A stretch of DNA of 37,647 nt. Origin: Cyclobacterium roseum. Lineage in GTDB: Bacteria; Bacteroidota; Bacteroidia; Cytophagales; Cyclobacteriaceae. This document shows positions 25,499-34,547 of this stretch, one piece after another; position 1 is the stretch's first letter; every line of letters starts with the position of its first letter. The stretch lies in the NCBI RefSeq assembly GCF_010119225.1, contig NZ_WNKF01000028.1, positions 1 through 37,647 of the forward strand, written 5' to 3'. The translations under genes and the position numbers were made by a program. Below the pieces are notes generated by a model that had not been told where the DNA came from, did no database searches, and saw only the letters and a program-made list of their open reading frames with translations.

Positions 25499-26716
25499 AT
25501 GAAAGATACAATTCAATTGGATCCCATACAAGAGGCCATTGATGCCATTAAGAACGGGGAGATAGTGATTGTGGTTGACGACGAGGATCGCGAAAACGAA
25601 GGCGATTTTGTCTGTGCCGCTGAAATGGTGACTCCTGAAATCATCAATTTTATGGCTACTCACGGAAGGGGACTCATTTGCGCTCCTTTGGTGGAAGACC
25701 GCTGCGAAGCCCTGGGTTTGGATCTGATGGTGGGAACCAATACCGCTACTTTTGAGACGCCCTTCACCGTTTCGGTAGATTTAATTGGCCATGGCTGCAC
25801 GACGGGGATTTCTGCCAGCGACCGTTCCAAAACGATTAAAGCACTGATTGATCCGGATATCAAACCCGAGGAGTTGGGTAAGCCGGGCCATATTTTTCCG
25901 CTGAAAGCCAAAAGAGGAGGCGTGCTACGGAGAACGGGCCATACCGAAGCCGCCATAGATCTGGCGCGATTAGCTGGACTGCAACCAGCCGGGGTTTTGG
26001 TGGAAATTATGAATGAAGATGGCTCCATGGCCCGACTTCCAGACCTGGTGCAGGTGGCTAAAAGGTTTGACCTGAAACTAATTTCCATCAAGGACCTGAT
26101 TGCCTACCGGCTAAAAAACGAGTCCCTGATCAAACGGGAAATAGGCGTGGAAATGCCTACCGAGTGGGGTGATTTTGACCTGATAGCCTACCGGCAGACC
26201 AATACGGATGAGATCCACATGGCCCTGATCAAGGGCCAATGGGAGGAGGGTGAAACGGTCATGGTACGCGTGCATTCTTCCTGCATTACCGGAGATATTT
26301 TCGGTTCCTGCAGGTGTGATTGCGGACCCCAACTTCACCAGGCCATGAAAATGGTAGAAGCCCATGGCAAAGGCCTGGTACTGTATATGAATCAGGAGGG
26401 CCGCGGCATTGGGTTGATAAATAAATTAAAAGCTTATAAATTACAGGAAGAAGGCATGGATACCGTGCAAGCCAACCTGGCACTGGGTTTTCCAATGGAC
26501 AAGAGAGATTACGGAGTAGGTGCCCAGATCATGCGTGACCTGAATGTCACCAAAATCAAGCTGATCACCAATAATCCCACCAAACGAGTGGGCTTGTCGG
26601 GGTATGGGTTGGAAATTGTGGATACCGTCCCGCTGGAGATTAATTCGAATCCCCATAACGAACGTTACCTGCAAACCAAACGGGATAAAATGGGCCATCA
26701 GATTCTGAAAAAGTAA
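25499..26716 (+). CDS. ribBA: Bifunctional riboflavin enzyme RibBA
   Basis: 405 residues from the ATG at 25499; a TTG at 25466 in frame would add residues before the fold and overlaps a promoter box. The N-terminal half is 3,4-dihydroxy-2-butanone-4-phosphate synthase: [12 protein letters not shown] and [10 protein letters not shown], with RRTGHTEAA. The C-terminal half is GTP cyclohydrolase II: the zinc ligands C262, C273 and C275 in [15 protein letters not shown] have the same spacing as in E. coli RibA, followed by QEGRGIGL and TNNPTKR. It feeds both branches of riboflavin synthesis. No FMN riboswitch is visible in the 78-bp upstream gap. Confidence 0.96.
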   Translation: MKDTIQLDPIQEAIDAIKNGEIVIVVDDEDRENEGDFVCAAEMVTPEIINFMATHGRGLICAPLVEDRCEALGLDLMVGTNTATFETPFTVSVDLIGHGCTTGISASDRSKTIKALIDPDIKPEELGKPGHIFPLKAKRGGVLRRTGHTEAAIDLARLAGLQPAGVLVEIMNEDGSMARLPDLVQVAKRFDLKLISIKDLIAYRLKNESLIKREIGVEMPTEWGDFDLIAYRQTNTDEIHMALIKGQWEEGETVMVRVHSSCITGDIFGSCRCDCGPQLHQAMKMVEAHGKGLVLYMNQEGRGIGLINKLKAYKLQEEGMDTVQANLALGFPMDKRDYGVGAQIMRDLNVTKIKLITNNPTKRVGLSGYGLEIVDTVPLEINSNPHNERYLQTKRDKMGHQILKK

Positions 26717-26800
26717 GGCTTGCCCGCGTTTTAATTCTGGTCCATTCAACAAAAACGGTCTCAATTACGTATCAGGGGTAGAAACAAAACCAACACAGTC

Positions 26801-27451
26801 ATGAAAAAATCAATCTATTCACTGCTGTTTGTACTAGTGATATCCTCGGCAGGTTTTGCCCAGGAGTTTCCTTCTCAGGTATGGCACGATGGGCAGGTGT
26901 TTTTAAATACAGGAGAATCCTATGAGGGAAAGGTGAAATACGACCTGGAGGCTAATATAGTTCAGGTGCAATCCAACACCATCGAAACCTTCAGCTCTGC
27001 TTCCATAAGTCATTTCGAAATTTACGACGAAATTTATGGGGGCATTCGTGTCTTTTACAGCCTCCCCTATGCATTGAATTCCGATTACAAAACACCGATT
27101 TTCTTTGAGTTGTTAACCGAAGGAGAGGAAATCACCCTTCTCTGTCGGGAATTTATCACGGTTGACAACCGGAATTTCAACACCATGGGCATGCGGGGAA
27201 TGTACATGAATCCCATGTGGGGAATGCCTATGGGAATGGGTTTTAACCGGCTAGACTTTGATTTTTATTTCCTTCAGGACCAGAAAATCTATCGGTATAG
27301 CCAGAAAAAGCGGGAATTGCTAAACGAGTTCATGGATGACAAATCCTCAGAGATGAAGCTCTACATGCGGAAAAACAAGCTCTCCCACGACAAGCGAGGC
27401 GATCTGCTCCGGATCACAGCGCATTACAATCAGATAAAAAGAAATTCTTAA
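26801..27451 (+). CDS. Secreted hypothetical protein with Met/Gly-rich segment
   Basis: 216 residues. The N-terminus MKKSIYSLLFVLVISSAGFAQ is a signal peptide cut after FAQ-like residues. The mature domain has beta-strand patterns (DGQVFLNTGESYEGKVKYDL) often seen in Bacteroidota periplasmic proteins of unknown function. A striking Met/Gly stretch, NTMGMRGMYMNPMWGMPMGM, lies at about 126-146. The C-terminal ~50 residues are charged and helical. Its stop shares a base with the surE ATG (TAATG), so the pair is co-translated. Function unknown; the Met-rich segment might bind copper or membrane, which is only a guess. Confidence 0.8.
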   Translation: MKKSIYSLLFVLVISSAGFAQEFPSQVWHDGQVFLNTGESYEGKVKYDLEANIVQVQSNTIETFSSASISHFEIYDEIYGGIRVFYSLPYALNSDYKTPIFFELLTEGEEITLLCREFITVDNRNFNTMGMRGMYMNPMWGMPMGMGFNRLDFDFYFLQDQKIYRYSQKKRELLNEFMDDKSSEMKLYMRKNKLSHDKRGDLLRITAHYNQIKRNS

Positions 27452-28248
27452 TGGCAAAACCTTTAATTTTAGTATCCAATGATGATGGAATCACCTCCAG
27501 GGGTATTCGGGTGTTGGTAGACGTAATGAAACAACTCGGAGATGTGGTGGTGGTTGCACCCGACAGTCCGCAATCAGGCATGGGACATGCCATCACCATT
27601 GGCAACACACTCCGCCTTTCGGAGGAAGAAATTTTTCAGGATGTGATGGCGTATAAGTCCAGCGGCACCCCCGCCGACTGTGTCAAGTTGGCCAAGCATT
27701 ATGTATTAAAAGATAAAAAACCCGACCTTATCGTCAGCGGTATCAACCATGGCAGCAATACCTCTATCAGCGTGTTGTACTCCGGGACCATGTCTGCTGC
27801 GATTGAGGGAGCCATCGAAGGGTATCCCTCCATTGGGTTTAGCCTCTGCGATTACAGTTCTCAGGCGGACTTTTCTCATGTAGAAAATTACGTTTACGAA
27901 ATCGCCAAACAGGTGCTGGACTTTGGCATTCCTAAGGGGGTGGCGCTAAATGTCAATTTTCCTCCCAAAAGAAACGAAGCCATGAAAGGTATCAAAATAT
28001 GCCGGCAAGCCAGGGCCAAATGGCAGGAAGATTTCGAAGAACGATACGATCCCAATGGCAGAAAATACTTCTGGATGGCGGGAAACTTTGTGAATTTTGA
28101 CAAAGGAGAAGACAATGACGAGTGGGCCATTGCCAATAATTATGCCGCCGTGGTCCCCTGCCAGTTTGATATGACCGCCCACCATGCCATCGCCCAGATC
28201 AACAATGACTGGGACTGGGAAAATCTAAAATCGGGCTTATCGGTTTGA
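27451..28248 (+). CDS. surE: 5'/3'-nucleotidase SurE
   Basis: 265 residues, normal length. Metal-binding and catalytic residues match SurE: VSNDDGITSRGI (D11, D12), DSPQSGMGHAIT (S42), and VSGINHGSNTS (N99), with SGTPADCV between. It removes phosphate from nucleoside monophosphates in the cytoplasm and needs a divalent metal. Coupled to the secreted protein upstream by TAATG; it ends just before a strong hairpin. Confidence 0.96.
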   Translation: MAKPLILVSNDDGITSRGIRVLVDVMKQLGDVVVVAPDSPQSGMGHAITIGNTLRLSEEEIFQDVMAYKSSGTPADCVKLAKHYVLKDKKPDLIVSGINHGSNTSISVLYSGTMSAAIEGAIEGYPSIGFSLCDYSSQADFSHVENYVYEIAKQVLDFGIPKGVALNVNFPPKRNEAMKGIKICRQARAKWQEDFEERYDPNGRKYFWMAGNFVNFDKGEDNDEWAIANNYAAVVPCQFDMTAHHAIAQINNDWDWENLKSGLSV

Positions 28249-28252
28249 CCGA

Positions 28253-28279
28253 ACCGAATCCCTCTCATAGGGATTCGGT
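28253..28279. terminator. Perfect 11-bp hairpin between convergent genes
   Basis: accgaatccct and agggattcggt form a perfect 11-bp stem with loop ctcat. It lies between the convergent surE and the truncated glycosidase gene, whose stop codon is inside the loop. No T-run follows on either strand, so if it terminates, it does so as a strong bidirectional stem. Confidence 0.6.
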
Positions 28280-28768
28280 AGTCAATGTCAGAATTGACCG
28301 CGCAGGAATACGTACCGATTTAGCCGATGGTATTTCCTGGTACGCCAAATCGTGATTCTCATCGGTGAGATATTGTCTTTCGCTATCAAATTTCCCATCC
28401 TTATCCAGAAAAGAAGGAGCTCTTCTCCAGGGATCTTTAATCCCACTTTTCGCTCCCTGCTCGGCACTTCCGGCTCCCAGGTTTATACGCCACAGGGACA
28501 GTCCAATACCAATCGGGTTTCCTTGATCATCCATTGCATTACTGAAAAGCAAATCCGCAATAGCTTCCTTTTTCTGCGCAGGCCAATTGCCTACAAACTG
28601 TCCGGACCAGGCGTCGGAGGCGCCAAAATGATCCATCTCCTGATACCGAATCCGGGTGTCAATTCTCAGGGAATGGATTGCGGATTTTGGGTTATCCGTC
28701 GGCACACCCACGAAGTGAACGCAGGCAACCGAAAAGCATAACAAAAAGAAAAGTGCTGTCTTCGGCAT
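28265..28768 (-). pseudogene. Remnant of a GH30-family glycosidase with internal deletion
   Basis: 167 residues. After a signal sequence (possibly a lipoprotein; Cys16), it reads RYQEMDHFGASDAWSGQFVG, then ADLLFS, GIGLSLWRINLGAGS and DPWRRAPSFLDKDGKFD, which is the start of the GH30 glycosidase barrel. It then jumps to LTDENHDLAYQEI and VRIPARSILTLTTESL, which looks like the C-terminal strand of the same family. GH30 enzymes are usually 450-550 residues and carry two catalytic Glu; neither is present here. An in-frame internal deletion of roughly 300 residues near codon 131 explains this. The joined frame remains open. The family call is from motif memory. Confidence 0.7.
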
Positions 28769-28848
28769 GTTCTGGAAATTTAAATAAGCTAGGATTGCGA
28801 CAATAAGAGTTGTACGATCAATGGTCAGTGAAAAACTCCACGGTCATA

Positions 28849-30804
28849 CTATTCCCTGGAAATTTCAAATGCGGTTTCCCCATTTTGACTTGGGTTCTTG
28901 TGTTCCAGATTGATCCGGTAAATACGGTCACCCCATTTCTCCCCCACGCCCTGGTCTTCTGGTTCGGTTAAGGCTATCTTTTCAACCTTGACATCCATTT
29001 TGTCCGGGTCGTAGGATACCAGAAAGGGCATTTCCTCTCCTGCGCTGTTCTTGAAGGGAATGCGGATTTTTCCAGGACTGATTACCGCGGCAGGATAGAC
29101 CGTCATCAGGTGTTGGGTGAGGCCGCCATCTTCCCTCAACCGGTATTGATCGGTTACGGTTACCCGCTTTCCCCGGTCCAGCCGCAGGGTTCGATGCCAG
29201 GATTCGATTCCGGCATCCTCCGGATAGGCGTTCGAAATATCCATCGACAGGCTGCTGCGGTTTTTACGCACATCGTAGTTCAGCTTGCTGGCCCGGAACT
29301 GACTTCCTGGAGATTGAACCTGACCGTTTACCGTAGGTAAATTGTGGTGATCGGAACGGTTGTACCAAATCGTGTACCGTTCGTCACTAAAGGTTTTGCG
29401 TGTATAGGTGCCCCTACCTACATCTATCAATAAGGGAAGCCCGTCATAAAACACCACGTAATTGCCAATATCATTGTGGTTGTGGCTTTCATCGTTGTGA
29501 CCTCCCTTAGCGGCAAAAAAGAACCCCTCCGTACTACCTTCCGTATCTCTGGCCACCATCACCTGCGTATCCGAAAGCCAAACGTCCTTGGGGAGTGGAA
29601 GCCCTTTTTCCGCTTGCCGGAATTCTTCCTGCATAAAGAGCTCGAAAAATTTCCGGAAATAATGAAAGCGGGGCAGCGAAGCAGCGTCTTCCTCGAGGTA
29701 ATAAGCTCCAAAACGCATCATGTCCGGATCCGCTATGGCTTTACCGTAACGATAAATCATCGATGCTGCCATATTGGGCTGGGGATCCGCATCCGCAAAA
29801 TTGAGAAAATAGTCTTCGCTGATTTGGGCCCGGTATATAAACTTGCCCATATTTTTTACTTTCTGACCCTCGTACACATACTGAAAGGCCCCATCTGTGG
29901 CCAGGTTCAGCAGGGAAATATTATCGAATAGGGAAGCTGCCGCCGCTCCCCAATAGCTTGGTCCCTCATCACACCCCCCATCTTCCGGATAGGGAGTCAG
30001 AAATTCATCCAATACCTCCATGGCTTTATAAACTTGTGCGGCGCGTTTTTCTTCATCGTCCTCAAGTAACAGGGCAGTATTGATCCAGTTGGAACATATC
30101 CAGGGATTCCAGTTGTTGGGCGGGCGGCCGTTTTCATTGGCAGCCATCCAGCCATGGTGCTGATTCATCAGCGGTTCAAACACTCGTTTATTCGTTTCAT
30201 ACCGAATTCGTTTTCGAATCTGCGGAGAGATTTCATCAAACTTTTCGCCGAGAAAATAATCCGCCCAGGCCAGGTAGGTGGCCGTTTCGGCTACAAACAA
30301 GTCCACAAAGGGCTTGGAAACGTCCATGAGTCCTGAGTATTCTTCGGTCTTTGGCAAATGGGCCGGTACCCCCCAAAAAGACTCCTCACAAATGGACCAG
30401 ATGCCATTAATGATGGGGTCAATGAAACGGCCTTCGTTTTCGGCAATTTCCGCCAGGATCATGCTTCCCAAAACCCGGCGCTTTTCGAAGGTGATGGCTT
30501 GGTATTCGTTCCTGTCACCGGTACGGTCGATCAGCAGCGATTTGGTAGCAGGAATGTAAGGCCATTCGTAGTCCAGGTTTTCATTGGCGAAATCCAGGTA
30601 ATGCTGCAACAAGTCCCGATCGGCCTGCTGCCAGGCATCCCTGTCATCGAGTGAAGGAAAGGGTTGCCAGTCGGATAAGGGAGTCAATAAATCAGAAAGC
30701 TCTTCTTCTGTATAGGCACCACTAATCAGTTGTTGCGCATGGGTTCCGAAGGCGAGCATCATAGCCAGTATCGTCAAACAGCATTTTTTACCAGTATTCA
30801 TCAT
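28849..30804 (-). CDS. Heparinase II/III-family polysaccharide lyase
   Basis: 651 residues. The N-terminus (CCLTILAMMLAFGTHAQ) is a signal peptide. The N-terminal half is an alpha/alpha toroid (WADYFLG, NNWNPWICSNWI, PEDGGCDEGPSYWG), and the C-terminal half is the heparinase beta-sandwich, with the signature KGGHNDESHNHNDIGNYVVF and LPLLIDVGRGTYTRKTF. Such lyases cut uronic acid-containing polysaccharides by beta-elimination in the periplasm or at the surface; the His residues in the signature help bind metal. The substrate cannot be assigned. It is next to the GH30 remnant on the same strand, suggesting a former carbohydrate-use locus, though no SusC/SusD pair is in view. Confidence 0.88.
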   Translation of the reverse strand: MMNTGKKCCLTILAMMLAFGTHAQQLISGAYTEEELSDLLTPLSDWQPFPSLDDRDAWQQADRDLLQHYLDFANENLDYEWPYIPATKSLLIDRTGDRNEYQAITFEKRRVLGSMILAEIAENEGRFIDPIINGIWSICEESFWGVPAHLPKTEEYSGLMDVSKPFVDLFVAETATYLAWADYFLGEKFDEISPQIRKRIRYETNKRVFEPLMNQHHGWMAANENGRPPNNWNPWICSNWINTALLLEDDEEKRAAQVYKAMEVLDEFLTPYPEDGGCDEGPSYWGAAAASLFDNISLLNLATDGAFQYVYEGQKVKNMGKFIYRAQISEDYFLNFADADPQPNMAASMIYRYGKAIADPDMMRFGAYYLEEDAASLPRFHYFRKFFELFMQEEFRQAEKGLPLPKDVWLSDTQVMVARDTEGSTEGFFFAAKGGHNDESHNHNDIGNYVVFYDGLPLLIDVGRGTYTRKTFSDERYTIWYNRSDHHNLPTVNGQVQSPGSQFRASKLNYDVRKNRSSLSMDISNAYPEDAGIESWHRTLRLDRGKRVTVTDQYRLREDGGLTQHLMTVYPAAVISPGKIRIPFKNSAGEEMPFLVSYDPDKMDVKVEKIALTEPEDQGVGEKWGDRIYRINLEHKNPSQNGETAFEISRE

Positions 30805-30921
30805 GCTTTGGGTTTAGGTATATCGGGTTTTTGGTTCTTCCACGCAAAGTCAAACACCAGGTGGGGCATTATTTTTCTAAATCTGAATATACAAATTTCT
30901 TTGTTACCGGGAAGTCAATTG

Positions 30922-30937
30922 TGTGATACAGATCACT
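30922..30937 (+). promoter_or_regulatory. CRP/FNR-type operator upstream of the cytochrome operon
   Basis: TGTGA-TACAGA-TCACT: a perfect inverted repeat gtgat/atcac with 4-nt spacer inside the classic CRP/FNR half-site layout. Its centre (30929.5) lies about 41-42 nt before the start point expected from the -7 box at 30959-30966, the position of class II activators. Confidence 0.55.
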
Positions 30938-30958
30938 TTTTAGGGCTTAAAGGAAAGG

Positions 30959-30966
30959 TAATTTTG
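30959..30966 (+). promoter_or_regulatory. -7 promoter box of the cytochrome operon
   Basis: taattttg matches TAnnTTTG and lies 22 nt before the GTG start. The -33 region has only a T-run, not TTTG, consistent with an activator-dependent promoter. Confidence 0.5.
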
Positions 30967-30988
30967 TAAAAGATAAAAATCAGAAAAC

Positions 30989-32044
30989 GTGAAAAAAACT
31001 GCTCCATCCATCGTACCCTTGATCCGGGGCCTTTTTGGCTTGTCATTCCTTGTATTTGTGTTGACCCTCTTCGTCGGTGCCCTGGTGATCAGCCAGTGGA
31101 GCCTTTCCGATTACTCAACACCTGATCAGGAGCTTGTAAAAAAGACTGCGGAAACGACGTTGCCGGATACCCGACTAATTAAAGAGGAAGGGATATGGAC
31201 GGCTCCGGATTGGAACACGGTAGCATTAGAACCCAACGCAGGTCAGATCGAATATGGAAAGGAACTGATCGCGCATACGGCAGAATACCTGGGTCCCGAG
31301 GGCAAGGTACTCCGAATTTCCAATGGAATGAATTGCCAGAATTGTCATTTGGAAGCGGGAACCCTGCCTTTAGGAAATAATTATGGGGCGGTTGCCTCCA
31401 CCTATCCGAAAATCAGGGGACGGTCCGGACTTTCCGAAGGCATTCCCAAACGGATCAACGATTGCTTCGAAAGAAGTTTGAACGGTCAGGGGCTAGACCC
31501 GGAAAGTGAAGAAATGCAGGCAATGGTCGCCTACATGGAATGGCTGGGAAAGGACGTCCCAAAAGGAAGCAGACTACCTGGAGTAGGTATTTATGACATT
31601 CCCTTGCTGGACAGAGCGGCCGATCCGGTTCAGGGAAAAAGCGTCTATGAACGTCAATGTGCGAGTTGTCACGGAACAGAAGGTCTAGGCCTGAAAACTC
31701 CCGCTGGAACAGCTTACCTGTATCCCCCACTTTGGGGACCGGCCAGCTACAACCAGGGTGCCGGCCTGTACCGTTTGTCCCGCTTTGCTGGATACGTTAA
31801 AGCCAATATGCCTTTGGGTGCCACCTACAAAAGGCCACTTCTTAGTGACGAAGAAGCCTGGGATCTGGCGGCTTATGTCAATTCCATGGAGCGGCCCTCC
31901 AAAGAGCTTTCCGGGGATTGGCCGGATATTTCCAAAAAACCAATGGACCACCCTTTTGGTCCCTATAGCGATCCATTCCCAGAAAAACAACATAAGTACG
32001 GCCCCTTTCAGCCCATCTTGACGGCAAAAAACGAAAACAAATGA
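30989..32044 (+). CDS. TsdA-like membrane-anchored diheme cytochrome c
   Basis: 351 residues, starting at GTG 30989. One N-terminal membrane segment (about 15-37) anchors a periplasmic protein. The first heme site is CQNCH (116-120), followed by LEAGT, and then RINDCFERSLNG with C159, the position of the axial Cys ligand of heme 1 in thiosulfate dehydrogenase TsdA. The second heme site is CASCH (224-228), with KANMPLG (M274) as likely distal ligand. Both domains fit TsdA, which oxidises thiosulfate to tetrathionate or does the reverse. The substrate here is inference. It overlaps the next gene by 4 nt. A CRP/FNR-type site upstream suggests redox or oxygen control. Confidence 0.85.
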   Translation: MKKTAPSIVPLIRGLFGLSFLVFVLTLFVGALVISQWSLSDYSTPDQELVKKTAETTLPDTRLIKEEGIWTAPDWNTVALEPNAGQIEYGKELIAHTAEYLGPEGKVLRISNGMNCQNCHLEAGTLPLGNNYGAVASTYPKIRGRSGLSEGIPKRINDCFERSLNGQGLDPESEEMQAMVAYMEWLGKDVPKGSRLPGVGIYDIPLLDRAADPVQGKSVYERQCASCHGTEGLGLKTPAGTAYLYPPLWGPASYNQGAGLYRLSRFAGYVKANMPLGATYKRPLLSDEEAWDLAAYVNSMERPSKELSGDWPDISKKPMDHPFGPYSDPFPEKQHKYGPFQPILTAKNENK

Positions 32045-33402
32045 AAAAGATAATTTTTTCCCTTATGGGTAGTTTAATGTGGTTATCTGCCTTCGGGCAA
32101 CAAGACTCAAGCCTGTGGAAACCGGAACTACGGCTCGGCCTTCGTTCGTACTTTATGAGTACTTCCTACCGGGAGGATTTCAAGGAAGACTACGCCTGGG
32201 GACAAATGGCACGACTCTCCGCCCGAACCACGCTGCCACATCGATTTCAAGTAACCGCCGAATACCTGGGGTTTCTTAGAATCTTAAGTTCCAACTTCCA
32301 GGCATTGGACCCCCGCGTGCCAAATCTAAACCGTTATGAGGTCGGTTTATTTGACGTAAACAACCTGGATAAGCGAGTTTTTGGCAAGATCGGTAACCTC
32401 CATCTGGATTATCTGCATACCAACTTCCAGGCCAGGCTGGGCCGGATGGAGGTCAATACACCTTTTATTAATGCTCAGGATGGCCGTTTGAGCCCCACCT
32501 TTGTGGAAGGGTTTCGCTGGGATTTTCAGCCGACACCTGAAATAGCCGTCACTCATCACCTGATCTGGGGAGTTTCTCCCCGATCCACAGGTAATTGGTT
32601 TTCTCTCGAAGAAAGTATCGGCATGTATCCGGTTGCCCGGGATGAATGGGGACAGCCCTCCGCCTATTTTGGACAAACCCAGGTGGATTTTGCGCATGTA
32701 TTGGATGTTAAAATCAATCTGGAACCAAACGCCACCCTGCTGTTGAACCACACCCTGGTGCAAAACATTTACAGCACCTACCTGGCGCAATGGGACAAAA
32801 CCTGGGAGCTGCCAAATCGTTCGTTAAAAGGTATTACCGGACTACAAAGCATCGTTCAACATGGTATAGGAGATGGCGGCAATGAAGAAATCGCCCTGCG
32901 ATATAAAAACCCCGAGGATTACAACTGGATTCTGAGTGGGAGAATCGGCCTTAAATCCAAAAAAAGCCTGTGGCATATTAATTACACTAAAATGGGGGGA
33001 AATGGACGGTTTTTAAGCCCTCGGGAATGGGGAAAAGATCCTTTCTATACCTTTATTCCACGAGAAAGAAACGAAGGGTTGGAAAATGTAGATGCCGCCA
33101 GTACGTATTTTCAACATGCTTTTCCAGAAAAATCGCTGCAAGTGTATAGCTACCTGGGCATCTATTTCCTGCCCGACCCGTCCGATGCCAAACGAAATAA
33201 ATACGCCCTTCCAAGCTACGCGCAGGCGAACATAGGACTCCGATACACCCCTAAAAAATGGGTAGAAGGATTGAATGTCCATTTAATACTCATGAGTAAA
33301 ACGGCCCTGGATCAAACAGACCTCCGACCTGCCTGGGTATATAATAAGGTCAACCTATTTCATGTCAATACCATACTTAACTATACCATTCCATGGAAAT
33401 AA
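32041..33402 (+). CDS. Outer-membrane beta-barrel (porin-like) protein
   Basis: 453 residues. Signal peptide (MKKIIFSLMGSLMWLSAFGQ) then repeated amphipathic beta-strands with aromatic girdles (LRLGLRSYFMSTSYRE, FQVTAEYLGFLRI, ALRYKNPEDYNWILSGRIGL, YAQANIGLRYTPKKW) ending in VNTILNYTIPW-type strand. The overall size and the internal segments recall OprD-like specific porins. It lies between a TsdA-like cytochrome and a thioredoxin-like gene with overlaps of 4 nt and 10 nt, so it may let the cytochrome's substrate into the periplasm. Channel specificity is unknown. Confidence 0.8.
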   Translation: MKKIIFSLMGSLMWLSAFGQQDSSLWKPELRLGLRSYFMSTSYREDFKEDYAWGQMARLSARTTLPHRFQVTAEYLGFLRILSSNFQALDPRVPNLNRYEVGLFDVNNLDKRVFGKIGNLHLDYLHTNFQARLGRMEVNTPFINAQDGRLSPTFVEGFRWDFQPTPEIAVTHHLIWGVSPRSTGNWFSLEESIGMYPVARDEWGQPSAYFGQTQVDFAHVLDVKINLEPNATLLLNHTLVQNIYSTYLAQWDKTWELPNRSLKGITGLQSIVQHGIGDGGNEEIALRYKNPEDYNWILSGRIGLKSKKSLWHINYTKMGGNGRFLSPREWGKDPFYTFIPRERNEGLENVDAASTYFQHAFPEKSLQVYSYLGIYFLPDPSDAKRNKYALPSYAQANIGLRYTPKKWVEGLNVHLILMSKTALDQTDLRPAWVYNKVNLFHVNTILNYTIPWK

Positions 33403-33722
33403 TGGAGCCGTTAACATTGAAAAAGTACCTAAATGAGAATCCGGCCGTTCTGATATATTTTTTTGGGGAAGGATGTGGCGTGTGTCAGGTATTGTATCCA
33501 AAAATTAAAAAATTAATTACGGATGAATTTCCGAAAATTGATTTATTGAAGCTGGATGCCGGACACCACCTGAAACTGGCTGCTCAGTTGCGGATGCTAT
33601 CGGTTCCAGGGATTTTGCTTTTCATGGAAGGAAAAGAAGTTTTTCGAAGTAATGGTTTGGTGAGTATTACCGATATACAAGCTCAAATTGCCCGCCCCTA
33701 TGGATTTTTATACGGAGAATAA
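33393..33722 (+). CDS. Thioredoxin-like protein
   Basis: 109 residues from ATG 33393 (a second ATG at 33402 is also possible). Thioredoxin fold: FFGEGCGVCQVL carries the active-site CGVC (residues 28-31), and the cis-Pro motif is SVPGILLF. No signal peptide, so cytoplasmic. The CxxC is GV rather than the usual GP, pointing to a thioredoxin-like reductase with altered redox potential. Third gene of the cytochrome-barrel-thioredoxin operon. It ends 18 nt before the first repeat array, whose hairpins may act as its transcript end. Confidence 0.85.
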   Translation: MEIMEPLTLKKYLNENPAVLIYFFGEGCGVCQVLYPKIKKLITDEFPKIDLLKLDAGHHLKLAAQLRMLSVPGILLFMEGKEVFRSNGLVSITDIQAQIARPYGFLYGE

Positions 33723-33740
33723 ACGATAAAACGACATTCA

Positions 33741-34453
33741 GCTCTGCGGGATTTGTAATCCTCGGACGGATACGGAAGCAGGATTGCAGATCCTGAGTAT
33801 CTGGGTTCGACATTACAAATGTCGAACAGCGCGGCTCCGCAGAATTTGTAATTCCGTGGCACAGACCGGGGGATTTGGAATCCCCGAACGTGGCCGTAAC
33901 CAGGATTGCAAATCCTGATTATCTGTGGTTCGACATTGCAAATGTCGAACAGCACGGCTCCGCGGAATTTGCAATTCCGTGGCACAGACCGGGGGATTTG
34001 GAATCCCCGAACGGATACGTAAGCAGGATTACAAATCCTGAGTATCTGGGTTCGACATTGCAAATATCAAACAGCGCAGCTCCGCGGAATTTGCAATTCC
34101 GTGGCACAGACCGGGGGATTTGGAATCCCCGGACGGATACGTAAGCAGGATTGCAAATCCTGGTTATCTGTGGTTCGACATTACAAATGTCGAACAGCGC
34201 GGCTCCGCAGAATTTGTAATTCCGTGGCACAGACCGGGGGATTTGTAATCCCCGGACGGGTACGTAAGCAGGATTGCAAATCCTGGTTATCTGGGTTCGA
34301 CATTGCAAATGTCGAACAGCACGGCTCCGCGGAATTTGTAATTCCGTGGCACAGATCGGGGGATTTGGAATCCCCGGACGGATACGTAAGCAGGATTGCA
34401 AATCCTGAGTATCTGTGGTTCGTCATTGCAAATGTCAAACAGCGCGGCCCCGC
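33741..34453 (+). repeat. Hairpin repeat array 1 (six ~122-bp units)
   Basis: Six units with starts of the ggatt..aatcc hairpin at 33781, 33903, 34026, 34148, 34271 and 34393 (steps of 122-123). Each complete unit holds four hairpins: h1 caggattgcaaatcctg; h2 gttcgacattgcaaatgtcg plus aac; h3 cggaatttgcaattccg; h4 ggggatttggaatcccc. The array opens with a hybrid of the left arm of h3 and the right arm of h4 (gctctgcgggatttgtaatc plus c) and stops shortly after an h2 (agcgcggccccgc). Reading frames through it are not proteins. Confidence 0.92.
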
Positions 34454-34547
34454 AAAAAAAAAATGTAATAAGAACATTGATTTTTAACTCTCTGAATAGT
34501 AAATTGTTAGGGCTAAAATAACTACTCACTTCAAAATTTTTTTATCA

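Noticed and set aside
33698..34529. Long overlapping open frames on both strands through repeat array 1, with peptides such as RICNPAYV repeated
   Set aside because: They follow from the stop-poor repeat. Unit lengths alternate between 122 and 123, so the frame is lost between units; no start or ribosome site context is conserved.
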